Source: a virus
Reading direction: 5' to 3' (one strand)
DNA: 50,534 nt
IMG/VR virus record: IMGVR_UViG_3300027734_000106
Span: 1-50,534 of that record
The notes beneath the pieces were generated by a model, which saw only the letters and a program-made list of their open reading frames with translations, had not been told where the DNA came from and did no database searches. How positions within the stretch are numbered: the stretch's first letter is position 1; every line of letters starts with the position of its first letter. The position numbers were made by a program, and so were the translations under genes. Shown piece by piece: positions 1 through 6,804 of the stretch.

Positions 1-125
1 GCGTCTTGTTCCCATGCTTCATTAGTTACAAAATAATTTGCAGCTAATCGCCAGTGATAGGGATTAAACTTAATTGTAACATTTAATCCACTATATTTGA
101 GGTAATTCAAAAACTTTTTCATCAT
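1..125 (-). CDS. Hypothetical protein, 3' end beyond window
   Basis: Only the first 42 codons are in the window. The readable start is MMKKFLNYLKYSG, followed by an aromatic stretch (NPYHW, ANYF). The ATGATG start overlaps the TGA stop of the exonuclease gene upstream, a typical coupled junction in this genome. I do not recognise the family. The second ATG at 122 is an equally good start. Confidence 0.6.
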   Translation of the reverse strand, partial: MMKKFLNYLKYSGLNVTIKFNPYHWRLAANYFVTNEAWEQD

Positions 126-721
126 AAACCTTTCGCTAGTGATACTGTATCCAGCATCTGTTTTTGCCTTTTTAAAATTTCAAAAAACAACCTTAATGTA
201 TTGTAGGCATCAACATCAGCTCGGTGTGCTTCGCCTTCAAACTGTAATTTATAAACACCCATTGCTGATGATAAACCACCCGCTGGTCTTTTGCCATTTG
301 CAAGCAGTCTTAGTGTATACCAAGTCTTTACATCAATCCATCGGCGACCAAAATGTCTAAACTCAATACCATGCTTATCGAATTCATCCTTCAACTCGGT
401 AGAATCTCCTCCACCCCAAGTTACAGGATTTACGAATACATCATGCTCTTTAATTAATCTACTCAACTCTTGGCCAATGTCATAGTGTGTCATACCAAAT
501 TGTTGAATATCTTGTGTAGTGATACCAGTTAAATCCGTAATGAATGGGTAAATTGGGTCGTTAATCTTAACATACCACTTCTTAGTAATCCATTCTTTAG
601 GGTTTTCTCTAGCAGAACCGATGGCAACACCAACTTGAATAATCTTTGGGTTTGGTGTTGAACCATCTTGAGCATTATTTAACTCTAGGTCAAGCGCTAG
701 ATACTTCTGGTCTAAATTCAT
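122..721 (-). CDS. DnaQ-like 3'-5' exonuclease (DEDDh family)
   Basis: 199 residues covering a single exonuclease fold. All three Exo motifs are visible: D11 and E13 in LALDLEL (Exo I), D106 in WGGGD (Exo II), and H166 with D171 in HRADVD (Exo III), the DEDDh pattern of RNase T and DNA polymerase III epsilon. Proteins of this type remove 3' nucleotides from DNA or RNA with two metal ions. No polymerase domain is attached, so it is a stand-alone trimming or proofreading enzyme; the substrate cannot be read from sequence. Its start abuts the stop of the lipoprotein gene at 721. Confidence 0.85.
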   Translation of the reverse strand: MNLDQKYLALDLELNNAQDGSTPNPKIIQVGVAIGSARENPKEWITKKWYVKINDPIYPFITDLTGITTQDIQQFGMTHYDIGQELSRLIKEHDVFVNPVTWGGGDSTELKDEFDKHGIEFRHFGRRWIDVKTWYTLRLLANGKRPAGGLSSAMGVYKLQFEGEAHRADVDAYNTLRLFFEILKRQKQMLDTVSLAKGL

Positions 722-1431
722 TAATTAACTTTCACAGGTGTTTCATCAATACCTTTAGTGATAGCAGAATTGGAATCACTAATTGTTGCTTTCATCGAAA
801 CTGGTTTAGCAGTCAAATCAGTAGTAGCAGGTTCAACTGGTTTAGATTCGGCTTTTGGCACACCATTAGCTTTATCAACTGAATCTTCTAATTCACGGAA
901 CGCTGCCGACTTACGCAAGGCTAAATCTAGTTTTCTATCAGCACGAATCTTCTCAACCAACAATCGGTTAGAATCATCTAATGAATATCGTAACTGGACG
1001 AATGAGCGATAGCCTGCGCCTTCATGGCGAACTTCAAAATGGACACGCCTAATGCCAATTAAATTCACTTGTGCAATTAACAGTTTGGTTGTTCTTTCGA
1101 TATCACGGCTAATGTCATCTGAATTACCAACTTCTGCGGTAAAGTCTTTCATCATAGCAGAAACATATGATGAATACTTGCCTGCTAATTCACGCTTTGC
1201 TGATAGCATGGATTTATCAACTGCAAATTGTAAATCTTTGGAATACTCGGATGATACCGAGTAGAGAGCGCTATCATCTGGCTTTGCATAATACCATTCA
1301 GGAAAAGCCACAGTATCACCAGACTTAGCGCCTTTGCCAAATAAACTGGCAGAGTCACCTTGCTTTGGTACGCTACCGCAAGCCGACAATAGAATTAGTG
1401 GGACTAGTGCTACTAATAACTTCTTTTTCAT
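721..1431 (-). CDS. LPP20-family outer-membrane lipoprotein
   Basis: 236 residues. A basic start (MKKK), a hydrophobic stretch and the lipobox LSAC (Cys18) mark a lipoprotein signal peptide. The mature part has the LPP20-type pattern: a P-x-WY motif (FPEWYYAKPDD), LYSVS, then a helix rich in regularly spaced Ala (DKSMLSAKRELAGKY) and a beta region. The C-terminal 60 residues are low-complexity Ser/Lys/Pro. LPP20 relatives in bacteria include flagellar FlgP-like lipoproteins. It sits 3 bases downstream of another exported protein (1435-2211), suggesting the two act together in the host envelope. Role in the phage cycle is unknown. Confidence 0.7.
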   Translation of the reverse strand: MKKKLLVALVPLILLSACGSVPKQGDSASLFGKGAKSGDTVAFPEWYYAKPDDSALYSVSSEYSKDLQFAVDKSMLSAKRELAGKYSSYVSAMMKDFTAEVGNSDDISRDIERTTKLLIAQVNLIGIRRVHFEVRHEGAGYRSFVQLRYSLDDSNRLLVEKIRADRKLDLALRKSAAFRELEDSVDKANGVPKAESKPVEPATTDLTAKPVSMKATISDSNSAITKGIDETPVKVN

Positions 1432-1434
1432 AAA

Positions 1435-2211
1435 CTACCTCATAATATTAATATGTCTTGTGATAACCTTGCGAGAATTCGCTGGTATCTGAGCAATAAC
1501 CGATTTCAATTCGTTATCGGTATAACTACTTTTCATAGACACATCGTTGGTCACAAATAAAAACAACAACAACTCTTTACTCTGCACTTGGCCTTCAGGC
1601 ACTTGTGCTTTTAATACTGATGGCTTGGATGGTAACATATATTTTTGCCATTTTGTGGCAATTCTATGTTGTATGATTCTCACATACTTACCATCATAAT
1701 AATTGAATACGAATAGATTGCCTTCTTGGTTAGAACTGCCAACAAATTCAACAATTTCTCCGTGTTTCAAATCATACTTACCATCAACTACAAACTCAAT
1801 TGTATTCCTAAATCTTTCTACATTAGCAGAAATGGTAACAATACAAGTTTTGTATCCTTGCTCTACTTTAACAGATTTTCTAATATCAGTAATTGATTTA
1901 ATGTTGCCTTCAATCTTACTGTATGTCTGTCTGTTAAACCTACATTCTTCACTTAAACAAATTTCTTCTATAGCTGAGTCCAAGTATTCACCATTGGACT
2001 TAATCAAAGCATCTTCTTTTGCTTTAATTTCCGCAACTTCACAAGCAAAATTCTCAGCAGTATCGGGACCAAATCGGTACTCACCGACACCAGTTACAGC
2101 GTTAGCATTAAATGCCAACAACATTAACGCTGTATAGGTCGACAAACGGCATTTACTTTTGAACTTACCGAAGCTAATGCGTTTGCCATTGTTCTTTGAG
2201 ATTCTAAACAT
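1435..2211 (-). CDS. Exported protein, FlgT-N-like plus DUF4384-like
   Basis: 258 residues. A long basic N-terminus is followed by a hydrophobic segment ending in FNANA, a likely signal peptidase I site near residue 38. Residues about 40-135 (VTGVGEYRFG, then Ala/Lys/Glu helices, then CIVTISANV) resemble the N-terminal domain of FlgT-like secreted proteins. Residues about 150-258 look like a DUF4384-type beta domain (LFVFNYYDGKYVRI, LLLFLFVTND). The signal peptide is oddly far from the ATG; an in-frame TTG nearer to it could be the true start. The first part overlaps the 56-residue gene at 2124-2294. Assignment is pattern-based. Confidence 0.6.
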   Translation of the reverse strand: MFRISKNNGKRISFGKFKSKCRLSTYTALMLLAFNANAVTGVGEYRFGPDTAENFACEVAEIKAKEDALIKSNGEYLDSAIEEICLSEECRFNRQTYSKIEGNIKSITDIRKSVKVEQGYKTCIVTISANVERFRNTIEFVVDGKYDLKHGEIVEFVGSSNQEGNLFVFNYYDGKYVRIIQHRIATKWQKYMLPSKPSVLKAQVPEGQVQSKELLLFLFVTNDVSMKSSYTDNELKSVIAQIPANSRKVITRHINIMR

Positions 2212-2294
2212 TTTTCTTTGCTTGTAAATTGCTCATGGATGGTATTATTACTTGTAACACCAATCCATAAAACCAATGCCCATGTATTAATCAT
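2124..2294 (-). CDS. Small exported two-cysteine protein
   Basis: 56 residues. A hydrophobic N-terminus (MINTWALVLWIGVTS) is followed by a short domain with two cysteines (KEKCLES and NAVCRPI). Small phage proteins of this shape, a secretion segment followed by a Cys pair, are common. It starts inside the stop region of the MazG-like gene (8-base overlap) and overlaps the start of the next gene by 88 bases in another frame. That long overlap either shows dual coding or means the downstream gene starts later. Function unknown. Confidence 0.55.
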   Translation of the reverse strand: MINTWALVLWIGVTSNNTIHEQFTSKEKCLESQRTMANALASVSSKVNAVCRPIQR

Positions 2295-2559
2295 ATAATT
2301 TCGACCAAGTTTTTAGTTTGGTTATCTTTCGTTCACCCGCTTTGGACATTTCTTCAATATCAATAATGCCGTGTTCACTCATTAATTTAATCATCGCCAT
2401 CAAATCACCCAATTCTTCCGTAAGTCTGGCTCGATTATCGACACCACCTTCAGGCCAACGAGAATCAAAACCAAAACGGAAGATTTTACTAATTGCTACA
2501 ATGACTTCACCACATTCTTCTTGAGCAATTGATAAAACTTCTTTTTGTTTATTATTCAT
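2287..2559 (-). CDS. MazG-like nucleotide pyrophosphohydrolase
   Basis: 90 residues, the size of a minimal all-alpha NTP pyrophosphatase. Metal-binding acidic motifs are present: EECGE (residues 14-18) and EELGD (48-52), separated by a loop with FRFG. Such enzymes hydrolyse (d)NTPs to monophosphates, for nucleotide-pool cleaning or, in phages, lowering alarmone or non-canonical nucleotides. The gene overlaps its upstream neighbour by 4 bases. Confidence 0.7.
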   Translation of the reverse strand: MNNKQKEVLSIAQEECGEVIVAISKIFRFGFDSRWPEGGVDNRARLTEELGDLMAMIKLMSEHGIIDIEEMSKAGERKITKLKTWSKLYD

Positions 2560-2780
2560 CTGTATGTGTTCTTTACTTTAAATTCTTTATATACATAATA
2601 GTCAACCAAATCTCTTTCAATTTGTGTAACCAAATCGGTACGAGAGCCACGAACCGCAAATCTGATAGGAATATAACCCCAAGATTTTCTCTTTATGAAA
2701 GCAGCAAAATATTTACGGTGTTGAGGATTACTAGCATCAAATTCGATTACAGGTCTTGCCTTTAAATCCAATATGCTCAT
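2556..2780 (-). CDS. Conserved phage protein of unknown function
   Basis: 74 residues with the pattern ARPVIEFDASN, HRKYFAAF, SWGYIPIRF and DLVTQIERDLVDYY. Small proteins with this layout are, to my knowledge, common in T4-like phages, but I know no function. No signal peptide or membrane segment. It is the first gene after the structured non-coding stretch at 2781-2986 and overlaps the MazG-like gene by 4 bases. Confidence 0.65.
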   Translation of the reverse strand: MSILDLKARPVIEFDASNPQHRKYFAAFIKRKSWGYIPIRFAVRGSRTDLVTQIERDLVDYYVYKEFKVKNTYR

Positions 2781-2861
2781 ATAACCTTTCTGTAATTTAA
2801 AAAGATGCTAAGGGACACAACTGGCGCTTCACAGCGAGCATAATGCTGTTGTTTAAGAATG

Positions 2862-2964
2862 AGCGGACTTCTCCTGTATGAGCACTTTAAATGCGGACGA
2901 TCCATTTTTACAGTACCATAGATACTCGGCATCTCCGACTTACAAGCTCGCATGAAGTCCCGCT
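2862..2964 (-). ncRNA. Structured RNA candidate
   Basis: The 206-base gap 2781-2986 has no convincing ORF. Its core is closed by a long-range pairing of 2862-2871 with 2954-2964, ten base pairs with one bulge. Inside are a second helix (GAGC with GCTC), a hairpin TCGG-loop-CCGA at about 2926-2938, AGTA-loop-TACT at about 2913-2927 (alternative to part of the former), and GGACGATCC near 2895-2903. The layout is a multi-branched RNA of about 100 nt. It lies in the minus-strand operon between two genes, so it could be a 5' regulatory element for 2780-2556 or a small RNA. Strand is inferred from operon direction. Confidence 0.45.
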
Positions 2965-2986
2965 ATTCTCCCATTAGCAAAAACTA

Positions 2987-3376
2987 TTACTCGGTAATTT
3001 CAGTTACAGACATTTCTTCTGCGACTGGTGTAGCTTTAACTTTCTTGGCAACTGCAACTTCTGGTGCCTTCAAGTCAGCCAATGTTGATACAGGAACAAA
3101 ACCTGCATCTAACACACCAACACGCTTCATGTAGTCTTTCACTTCAGCCACATTGATTAGTTGATAGCCTGATACTTTACGGCCATCTTTAACCACTTTG
3201 ATAATGCCATTGGCATTAGTTTTGATATGCCACATATATGTGGAAATACGGTACATTTGAATTTCTTTGCCAAGCAAAGTTTCAATCTGTTCTTTACTAA
3301 CTTGCTTACCAGAAATCATTACTGTCAATAATTTCTGAAAGGGTTTCAACTTCATTTTTTTAGCAGCTTTTGCCAT
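2987..3376 (-). CDS. Hypothetical basic protein, possible DNA-binding
   Basis: 129 residues from the start chosen here (MAKAAKKMKLKPFQK). A GGAG Shine-Dalgarno sequence lies 9 bases before this ATG; an ATG 15 bases upstream overlaps that GGAG and is unlikely. The N-terminus is Lys-rich. The middle (VSKEQIETLLGKEI, YRISTYMWHIK, VSGYQLIN) looks like a small winged-helix-type fold. The C-terminal tail is Val/Ala/Glu-rich and probably disordered. It is the only gene directly behind the promoter at 3413-3441. Confidence 0.6.
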   Translation of the reverse strand: MAKAAKKMKLKPFQKLLTVMISGKQVSKEQIETLLGKEIQMYRISTYMWHIKTNANGIIKVVKDGRKVSGYQLINVAEVKDYMKRVGVLDAGFVPVSTLADLKAPEVAVAKKVKATPVAEEMSVTEITE

Positions 3377-3412
3377 AATATAAATCTCCATTTATCAATT
3401 TAACGAACAACC

Positions 3413-3464
3413 ATTGTAACACAAAAAGGCGAACTTGTCAAGAGGCATCGCCCATGTTTGCCTC
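3413..3464 (-). promoter_or_regulatory. Early promoter plus stem-loop (PeSL-like)
   Basis: Minus strand: TTGACA (3436-3441), 17-base spacer, TACAAT (3413-3418), a near-perfect sigma70 promoter. Directly upstream is a hairpin, GAGGCA (3442-3447) pairing with TGCCTC (3459-3464), overlapping the stop of the preceding gene. Predicted transcription start is about 30 bases before the gene at 3376. Confidence 0.75.
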
Positions 3465-3855
3465 ATTCAGTCACCTCATCGTAACAAAATGACATAAATT
3501 CTTCATAAGAACCTTCGAAAATCACTTCGGTAGGATTCTTCACAACCAATTTATCTGCATAGATGTGGTATTCATACTCTTGCCAGCAATCCATATCAGA
3601 TTCAATTGCGTAAATATAAAAACCACCAGGTGATTTTTTGAAATGCACAATCATCTGAGCTGCCAAGCAACCCATACCATTTGCAAAACTAAACAACTCT
3701 GGCGAACCAGAGATTCCATTTCCAACCGTCATCTGTGTTAAGAATTCCGACAACTCAACACCGTGACCTGACGGATAGCCGTCAAACTGGCGATACATAC
3801 AAATGATTGGCTTTTCCAAATCATCATACACATAGGTTAAACTTCTAGTTCCCAT
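3463..3855 (-). CDS. Conserved phage protein (MGTRSLT type)
   Basis: 130 residues beginning MGTRSLTYVYDD. It carries QFDGYPSGHG, a Gly-rich segment, FYIYAIESDMD and a Tyr/Glu-rich C-terminus. I recall this start motif from many phage hypotheticals, but no function is known to me. No membrane segment. It is last in its operon; its stop lies in the stem-loop of the next promoter. The start overlaps the upstream stop as TAATG. Confidence 0.7.
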   Translation of the reverse strand: MGTRSLTYVYDDLEKPIICMYRQFDGYPSGHGVELSEFLTQMTVGNGISGSPELFSFANGMGCLAAQMIVHFKKSPGGFYIYAIESDMDCWQEYEYHIYADKLVVKNPTEVIFEGSYEEFMSFCYDEVTE

Positions 3856-4034
3856 TATTCATTTTCTCCATCATTAGAATAAACTTCTTTATAGATTGTT
3901 TTGATGAATTCTTTTGGATATTCATCTTCACAATATTCCAACACATCTTCAACTTCATAAAAACTTACATAAATGGTTTTACCAGATTGAAATTCAACCA
4001 TGTAAACATTTTCTACATCAAAATCAAAGCTCAT
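3855..4034 (-). CDS. Small acidic hypothetical protein
   Basis: 59 residues, MSFDFDVENVYMVEF, then GKTIYVSFYEVED and an acidic, aromatic C-terminus. Predicted to be a small beta-alpha protein. Coupled to the next gene by a TAATG overlap. No family recognised. Confidence 0.7.
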   Translation of the reverse strand: MSFDFDVENVYMVEFQSGKTIYVSFYEVEDVLEYCEDEYPKEFIKTIYKEVYSNDGENE

Positions 4035-4049
4035 TAAAACTCCAAAATC

Positions 4050-4283
4050 TTAATAATTATAAACTGAAAATGCTTTTGCATCTTGTTTTAAACAAGTGCT
4101 TGCTTTACTCATAAAGCTACGATAACGAGCGGACGGCACATTGAAGCGGGGACCACGATATCGTATTTTGAAAAACTTACCTTGTTTTGCCATTTCACTT
4201 CTGAATTCATCAAGAAATTCAATAGGCACTCGGTGGTAAATTGCACAAACACCAGATTTTCTAAACTGTTCAAGATTAATCAT
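4050..4283 (-). CDS. Small basic hypothetical protein
   Basis: 77 residues with a basic C-terminal half (KIRYRGPRFNVPSARYR, STCLKQDAKAF). The pattern of Arg/Lys/Tyr suggests nucleic acid contact, but I recognise no domain. The start ATG overlaps the stop of the 38-residue membrane peptide upstream. Confidence 0.65.
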   Translation of the reverse strand: MINLEQFRKSGVCAIYHRVPIEFLDEFRSEMAKQGKFFKIRYRGPRFNVPSARYRSFMSKASTCLKQDAKAFSVYNY

Positions 4284-4396
4284 AATAAAATTATTGCCTT
4301 TAAAAATACAAAACTAAACATAGCCATTATTAATACTGGTGTTAATAGATAAATTATTAACATTATCAACGCTACACATATTAAAAATTTAACCAT
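4280..4396 (-). CDS. Small single-pass membrane protein
   Basis: 38 residues, almost entirely hydrophobic after MVKF (LICVALIMLIIYLL, then LIMAMFSFVFLKAIILL). It starts inside the last codons of 4389-4565 and stops in an ATGA overlap with 4283. The double coupling supports translation. Function unknown. Confidence 0.5.
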   Translation of the reverse strand: MVKFLICVALIMLIIYLLTPVLIMAMFSFVFLKAIILL

Positions 4397-4565
4397 AATC
4401 CACCATCAATTCTTCGATTTCAACAAATTCATCTTCAATATCATCAGGAATTTGTTTTGCAACAACCGCATGATAAGCCTCAGCATCTTCTAAATCAGCA
4501 AACGCTTTAAGATTAACATACCCATTTTCGGGACCAAATGATTTTACAATATAAACAACTTTCAT
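4389..4565 (-). CDS. Small acidic hypothetical protein
   Basis: 58 residues, MKVVYIVKSFGPENG, then an Ala/Glu helix (LEDAEAYHAVVAKQI) and an acidic tail (DDIEDEFVEIEEL). The start was chosen because the ATG follows the upstream stop by one base; a longer in-frame extension would run into that gene. The beta-then-helix layout is common among small phage proteins of unknown function. Confidence 0.65.
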   Translation of the reverse strand: MKVVYIVKSFGPENGYVNLKAFADLEDAEAYHAVVAKQIPDDIEDEFVEIEELMVDYG

Positions 4566-4566
4566 T

Positions 4567-4797
4567 TTAATTCCAATCTTTCTTATCACCAAACTGTTCA
4601 TTCCAAAAATAACCTGCCATATATTCACCAATTTCGGATTCTGTCAAAGCAGTAATTTTTTCACTTGACAAGGTATCACCAACATAATAGTGTGGCTCAA
4701 TACCACGATGGTAATAACTATCAGCTGAACCTCTATCAAAACAACCGCCGTGCCTTGTATCAAATAATTCACGGTCTTTATAACTAGTAAATTTCAT
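4567..4797 (-). CDS. Conserved phage protein with DRGSADSYYHR motif
   Basis: 76 residues. The central motif CFDRGSADSYYHR followed by PHYYVG is, as I recall, characteristic of a small phage protein family found across many tailed phages. A C-terminal helix (ESEIGEYMAGYFW) follows. No function is known to me. Start overlaps the stop of the GP88-like gene at 4797. Confidence 0.7.
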   Translation of the reverse strand: MKFTSYKDRELFDTRHGGCFDRGSADSYYHRGIEPHYYVGDTLSSEKITALTESEIGEYMAGYFWNEQFGDKKDWN

Positions 4798-5549
4798 TAA
4801 GCTGCCACTTTCATCATAATAGAAGGATACTTAACAAAACCAGTTTCGTCTTTTTTTGCTTTGCCTTTAGCATACAAGCCAACGATAACTTGTTTTGGAT
4901 CCAAAAATCTTAAATCGCTTTCATCACCATTAAATACTGGCAAACCAAGATAACTATCAGGCATTGGCAAAGTCTTTTTAATACCAAATACCACAGCAAT
5001 ATTATAACCTTGGTCTATTGCTTTAAATACATCCGTATCATTACCATCAGCAGCACTAAAGGTAAGAGAGTAATTAGCAATGTCCGCCACTTTACGGCCA
5101 AGCACCTTAGTATAATCATAAAAAACAACATTAGGAAAAGCGTCAAATATATTGCGATATAATTTCCCATTTCGGATGACTTCATATTTTTCCCATGATA
5201 AGTCGGATGTGCCGTTTAAACGGAAAACAGGAACTAAATGCAAACGAAGCGATTGCTTGATAGCTAATTCAATATCTTTAACCAACCATTCCATAAAACC
5301 TGCTCGTTCTTCAAAAAACATTTGTGTTTTGCGAATTCTAGCTTGTTGAATTGTATTTGTATTTTCGCCTTTTTTAAACATACCGCCACGACCAGCAGTA
5401 TTAAGACAAGCAGCTGTGCAACCAGTAGTCCGCTTTGGACAGGTTTCATAACCTGATAAATTAGCGGGCGCTAAATGTAGAATATAAGTGTTATATCCTT
5501 GTTTAATGCCTTTTAATACTTTTGGGTTACCAGTGCTTAACAACTTCAT
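4797..5549 (-). CDS. GP88-like phage protein
   Basis: 250 residues. Features match the GP88 phage family: LAPANLSGYETCPKRT near residue 27, a Cys cluster (TCPKRTTGCTAACL), an Arg-rich helix (QQARIRKTQMFFEERAGF), and the strong motif FRLNGTSDLSWE. The Cys set suggests a bound metal or Fe-S cluster; biochemical role is not known. First gene behind the promoter at 5582-5609, with a 5' leader of about 26 bases. Confidence 0.75.
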   Translation of the reverse strand: MKLLSTGNPKVLKGIKQGYNTYILHLAPANLSGYETCPKRTTGCTAACLNTAGRGGMFKKGENTNTIQQARIRKTQMFFEERAGFMEWLVKDIELAIKQSLRLHLVPVFRLNGTSDLSWEKYEVIRNGKLYRNIFDAFPNVVFYDYTKVLGRKVADIANYSLTFSAADGNDTDVFKAIDQGYNIAVVFGIKKTLPMPDSYLGLPVFNGDESDLRFLDPKQVIVGLYAKGKAKKDETGFVKYPSIMMKVAA

Positions 5550-5581
5550 AATTTACTTCCTTTATCAACTCAACAAAGTCC

Positions 5582-5652
5582 ATTATACACGAACCAAGGC
5601 AATTGTCAAGGGCTTTACCGACTTTTTTTGGTTTTGTTGTTTCCACGCAACA
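5582..5652 (-). promoter_or_regulatory. Early promoter plus stem-loop (PeSL-like)
   Basis: TTGACA (5604-5609), 16-base spacer, TATAAT (5582-5587) on the minus strand. Upstream lies a TGTTG/CAACA hairpin (5635-5639 with 5648-5652) whose loop (TTTCCACG on the plus strand) recurs almost unchanged in the cassette at 20842-20894. Confidence 0.75.
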
Positions 5653-5683
5653 CTCCAGTAAGCTCTTGATTCCATTGACTTTT

Positions 5684-6049
5684 TTACCTACGCATTTTAG
5701 CCTGATCCAGAGCGTCTTCCGCATTGAATATCGGAACTGCATTGGACTTGTGGAGAGTACCTATCCCTAGCATTTTGTCGCCTGTATAGACTTTGCCATG
5801 AACTGGTTTTGTGCAACTGCCTCCGTGCGTTTCCATAGACGGATAATATGGTGTTTCCCGAATATAAACTTTTGGAGATAATACAGATAATCCATTATCA
5901 ATATTAACTTTTTTACCACGGCTAAAATTGGTCTTAATACTATTAATACTATTAAGCCATTCATTATATTCTTCAGCTTTTCGAGCCAATTTCTTTTTTC
6001 TCTGCTCTCTTAATTTTTTAGGAGAGCGATTATTAGCATAGATAATCAT
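5684..6049 (-). CDS. Conserved phage protein (VYTGDKMLGIGT)
   Basis: 121 residues. A basic N-terminal helix (SPKKLREQRKKKLARKAEEY) is followed by a C-terminal region with VYTGDKMLGIGTLHKSN, VPIF and DQAKMRR. I recall the C-terminal block as widely conserved among phage hypotheticals. No function known. Start overlaps the SWIM protein stop by 4 bases. Confidence 0.7.
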   Translation of the reverse strand: MIIYANNRSPKKLREQRKKKLARKAEEYNEWLNSINSIKTNFSRGKKVNIDNGLSVLSPKVYIRETPYYPSMETHGGSCTKPVHGKVYTGDKMLGIGTLHKSNAVPIFNAEDALDQAKMRR

Positions 6050-6429
6050 AGTTTAGATTTTACAGCTTCAATATGTTTACATTTACCACGATAACCATAA
6101 CCGATACAAGTGCAAGATAATTTAGCACCATTAACTTCGATTTTATAATCGTGATTGCCAGATATTACTTTAAATATACGAATACCAGATTTTGGACTAT
6201 AATCATGTCCTTCATCTTTTGGTATTAACTTAGATAATCCTTCGTGATTAATTTTGATAAACTTGCGATATCGTTTATCCAATTTAATACGGGATTTTAA
6301 TTGATTAATAGCAGTATCGCCTTGCTTAATGTAGGCAATAATATTACTATTATTATCTAGTAAATAGATATGATTTGATACTGGAAAATCTGCGTTCCAG
6401 ATTGTAGTTTCTTGTAGAATTTCACTCAT
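6046..6429 (-). CDS. SWIM zinc-finger protein
   Basis: 127 residues. The C-terminus (residues about 95-120) has the SWIM pattern C-x-C...C-x-H: LSCTCIGYGYRGKCKHIEA. SWIM fingers bind zinc and contact DNA or proteins. The N-terminal 90 residues are an alpha/beta region I do not recognise. The ATG lies only about 8 bases after the -10 hexamer of the promoter at 6437-6464, so transcripts from it would be leaderless or nearly so; a GGAGG sequence overlaps the predicted start point. Confidence 0.7.
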   Translation of the reverse strand: MSEILQETTIWNADFPVSNHIYLLDNNSNIIAYIKQGDTAINQLKSRIKLDKRYRKFIKINHEGLSKLIPKDEGHDYSPKSGIRIFKVISGNHDYKIEVNGAKLSCTCIGYGYRGKCKHIEAVKSKL

Positions 6430-6436
6430 AGCCTCC

Positions 6437-6489
6437 AGTATAACAGAACTGGAGTGGATGTCAAGGGCTGCTGTTGTTTTTAAGCAACA
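6437..6489 (-). promoter_or_regulatory. Early promoter plus stem-loop (PeSL-like)
   Basis: TTGACA (6459-6464), 16-base spacer, TATACT (6437-6442) on the minus strand, with a TGTTG/CAACA hairpin upstream (6472-6476 with 6485-6489). The promoter sits immediately before the ATG at 6429. Confidence 0.7.
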
Positions 6490-6657
6490 CTACCCTTTTA
6501 GTAATTGTTGCCCTTCATCCTGTTCTCGGATATCTTCCTCAAACGCTTGCAATTTCAATCGGTTGATTTCATTCTGCAAAGCAACATTCATTGTTGCGCC
6601 ATGTTCTAATTGTTTTTCAAGCATCTCAATACGCTTGTCAATATCTTTAACTGACAT
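6490..6657 (-). CDS. Small coiled-coil protein
   Basis: 55 residues, nearly all heptad-like helix: MSVKDIDKRIEMLEKQLEH, then MNVALQNEINRLKLQAFEED and a charged tail. Likely a dimeric coiled coil. It overlaps its upstream neighbour by 11 bases in another frame and ends next to the stem-loop at 6472-6489. Function unknown. Confidence 0.6.
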   Translation of the reverse strand: MSVKDIDKRIEMLEKQLEHGATMNVALQNEINRLKLQAFEEDIREQDEGQQLLKG

Positions 6658-6796
6658 CTTTTTGCTCCCGTCTTAGCATACGATATAGGGCTTTATCGTT
6701 GTGCTTGTTGCGAAACTGTTTGAATGTTTCCCTATCTTCGTTTTTTTTGAATTTGGATTTTTGAGATTTTTCAAATTTCCGACCGCCGCCAATCAT
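6647..6796 (-). CDS. Small basic hypothetical protein
   Basis: 49 residues, strongly Lys/Arg-rich (FEKSQKSKFKKNEDRETFKQ, then FRNKHNDKALYRMLRRE). Probably nucleic acid or ribosome associated, but nothing specific is visible. It lies between clpP (8-base gap) and the coiled-coil gene. Confidence 0.55.
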   Translation of the reverse strand: MIGGGRKFEKSQKSKFKKNEDRETFKQFRNKHNDKALYRMLRREQKDVS

Positions 6797-6804
6797 TTTG
6801 TTAC

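Noticed and set aside
1703-2137. 144-codon plus-strand ORF
   Set aside because: Lies antisense across 1435-2211, whose product has a signal peptide and domain-like pattern; no ribosome-binding site, and the translation is low-complexity Ser/Leu.
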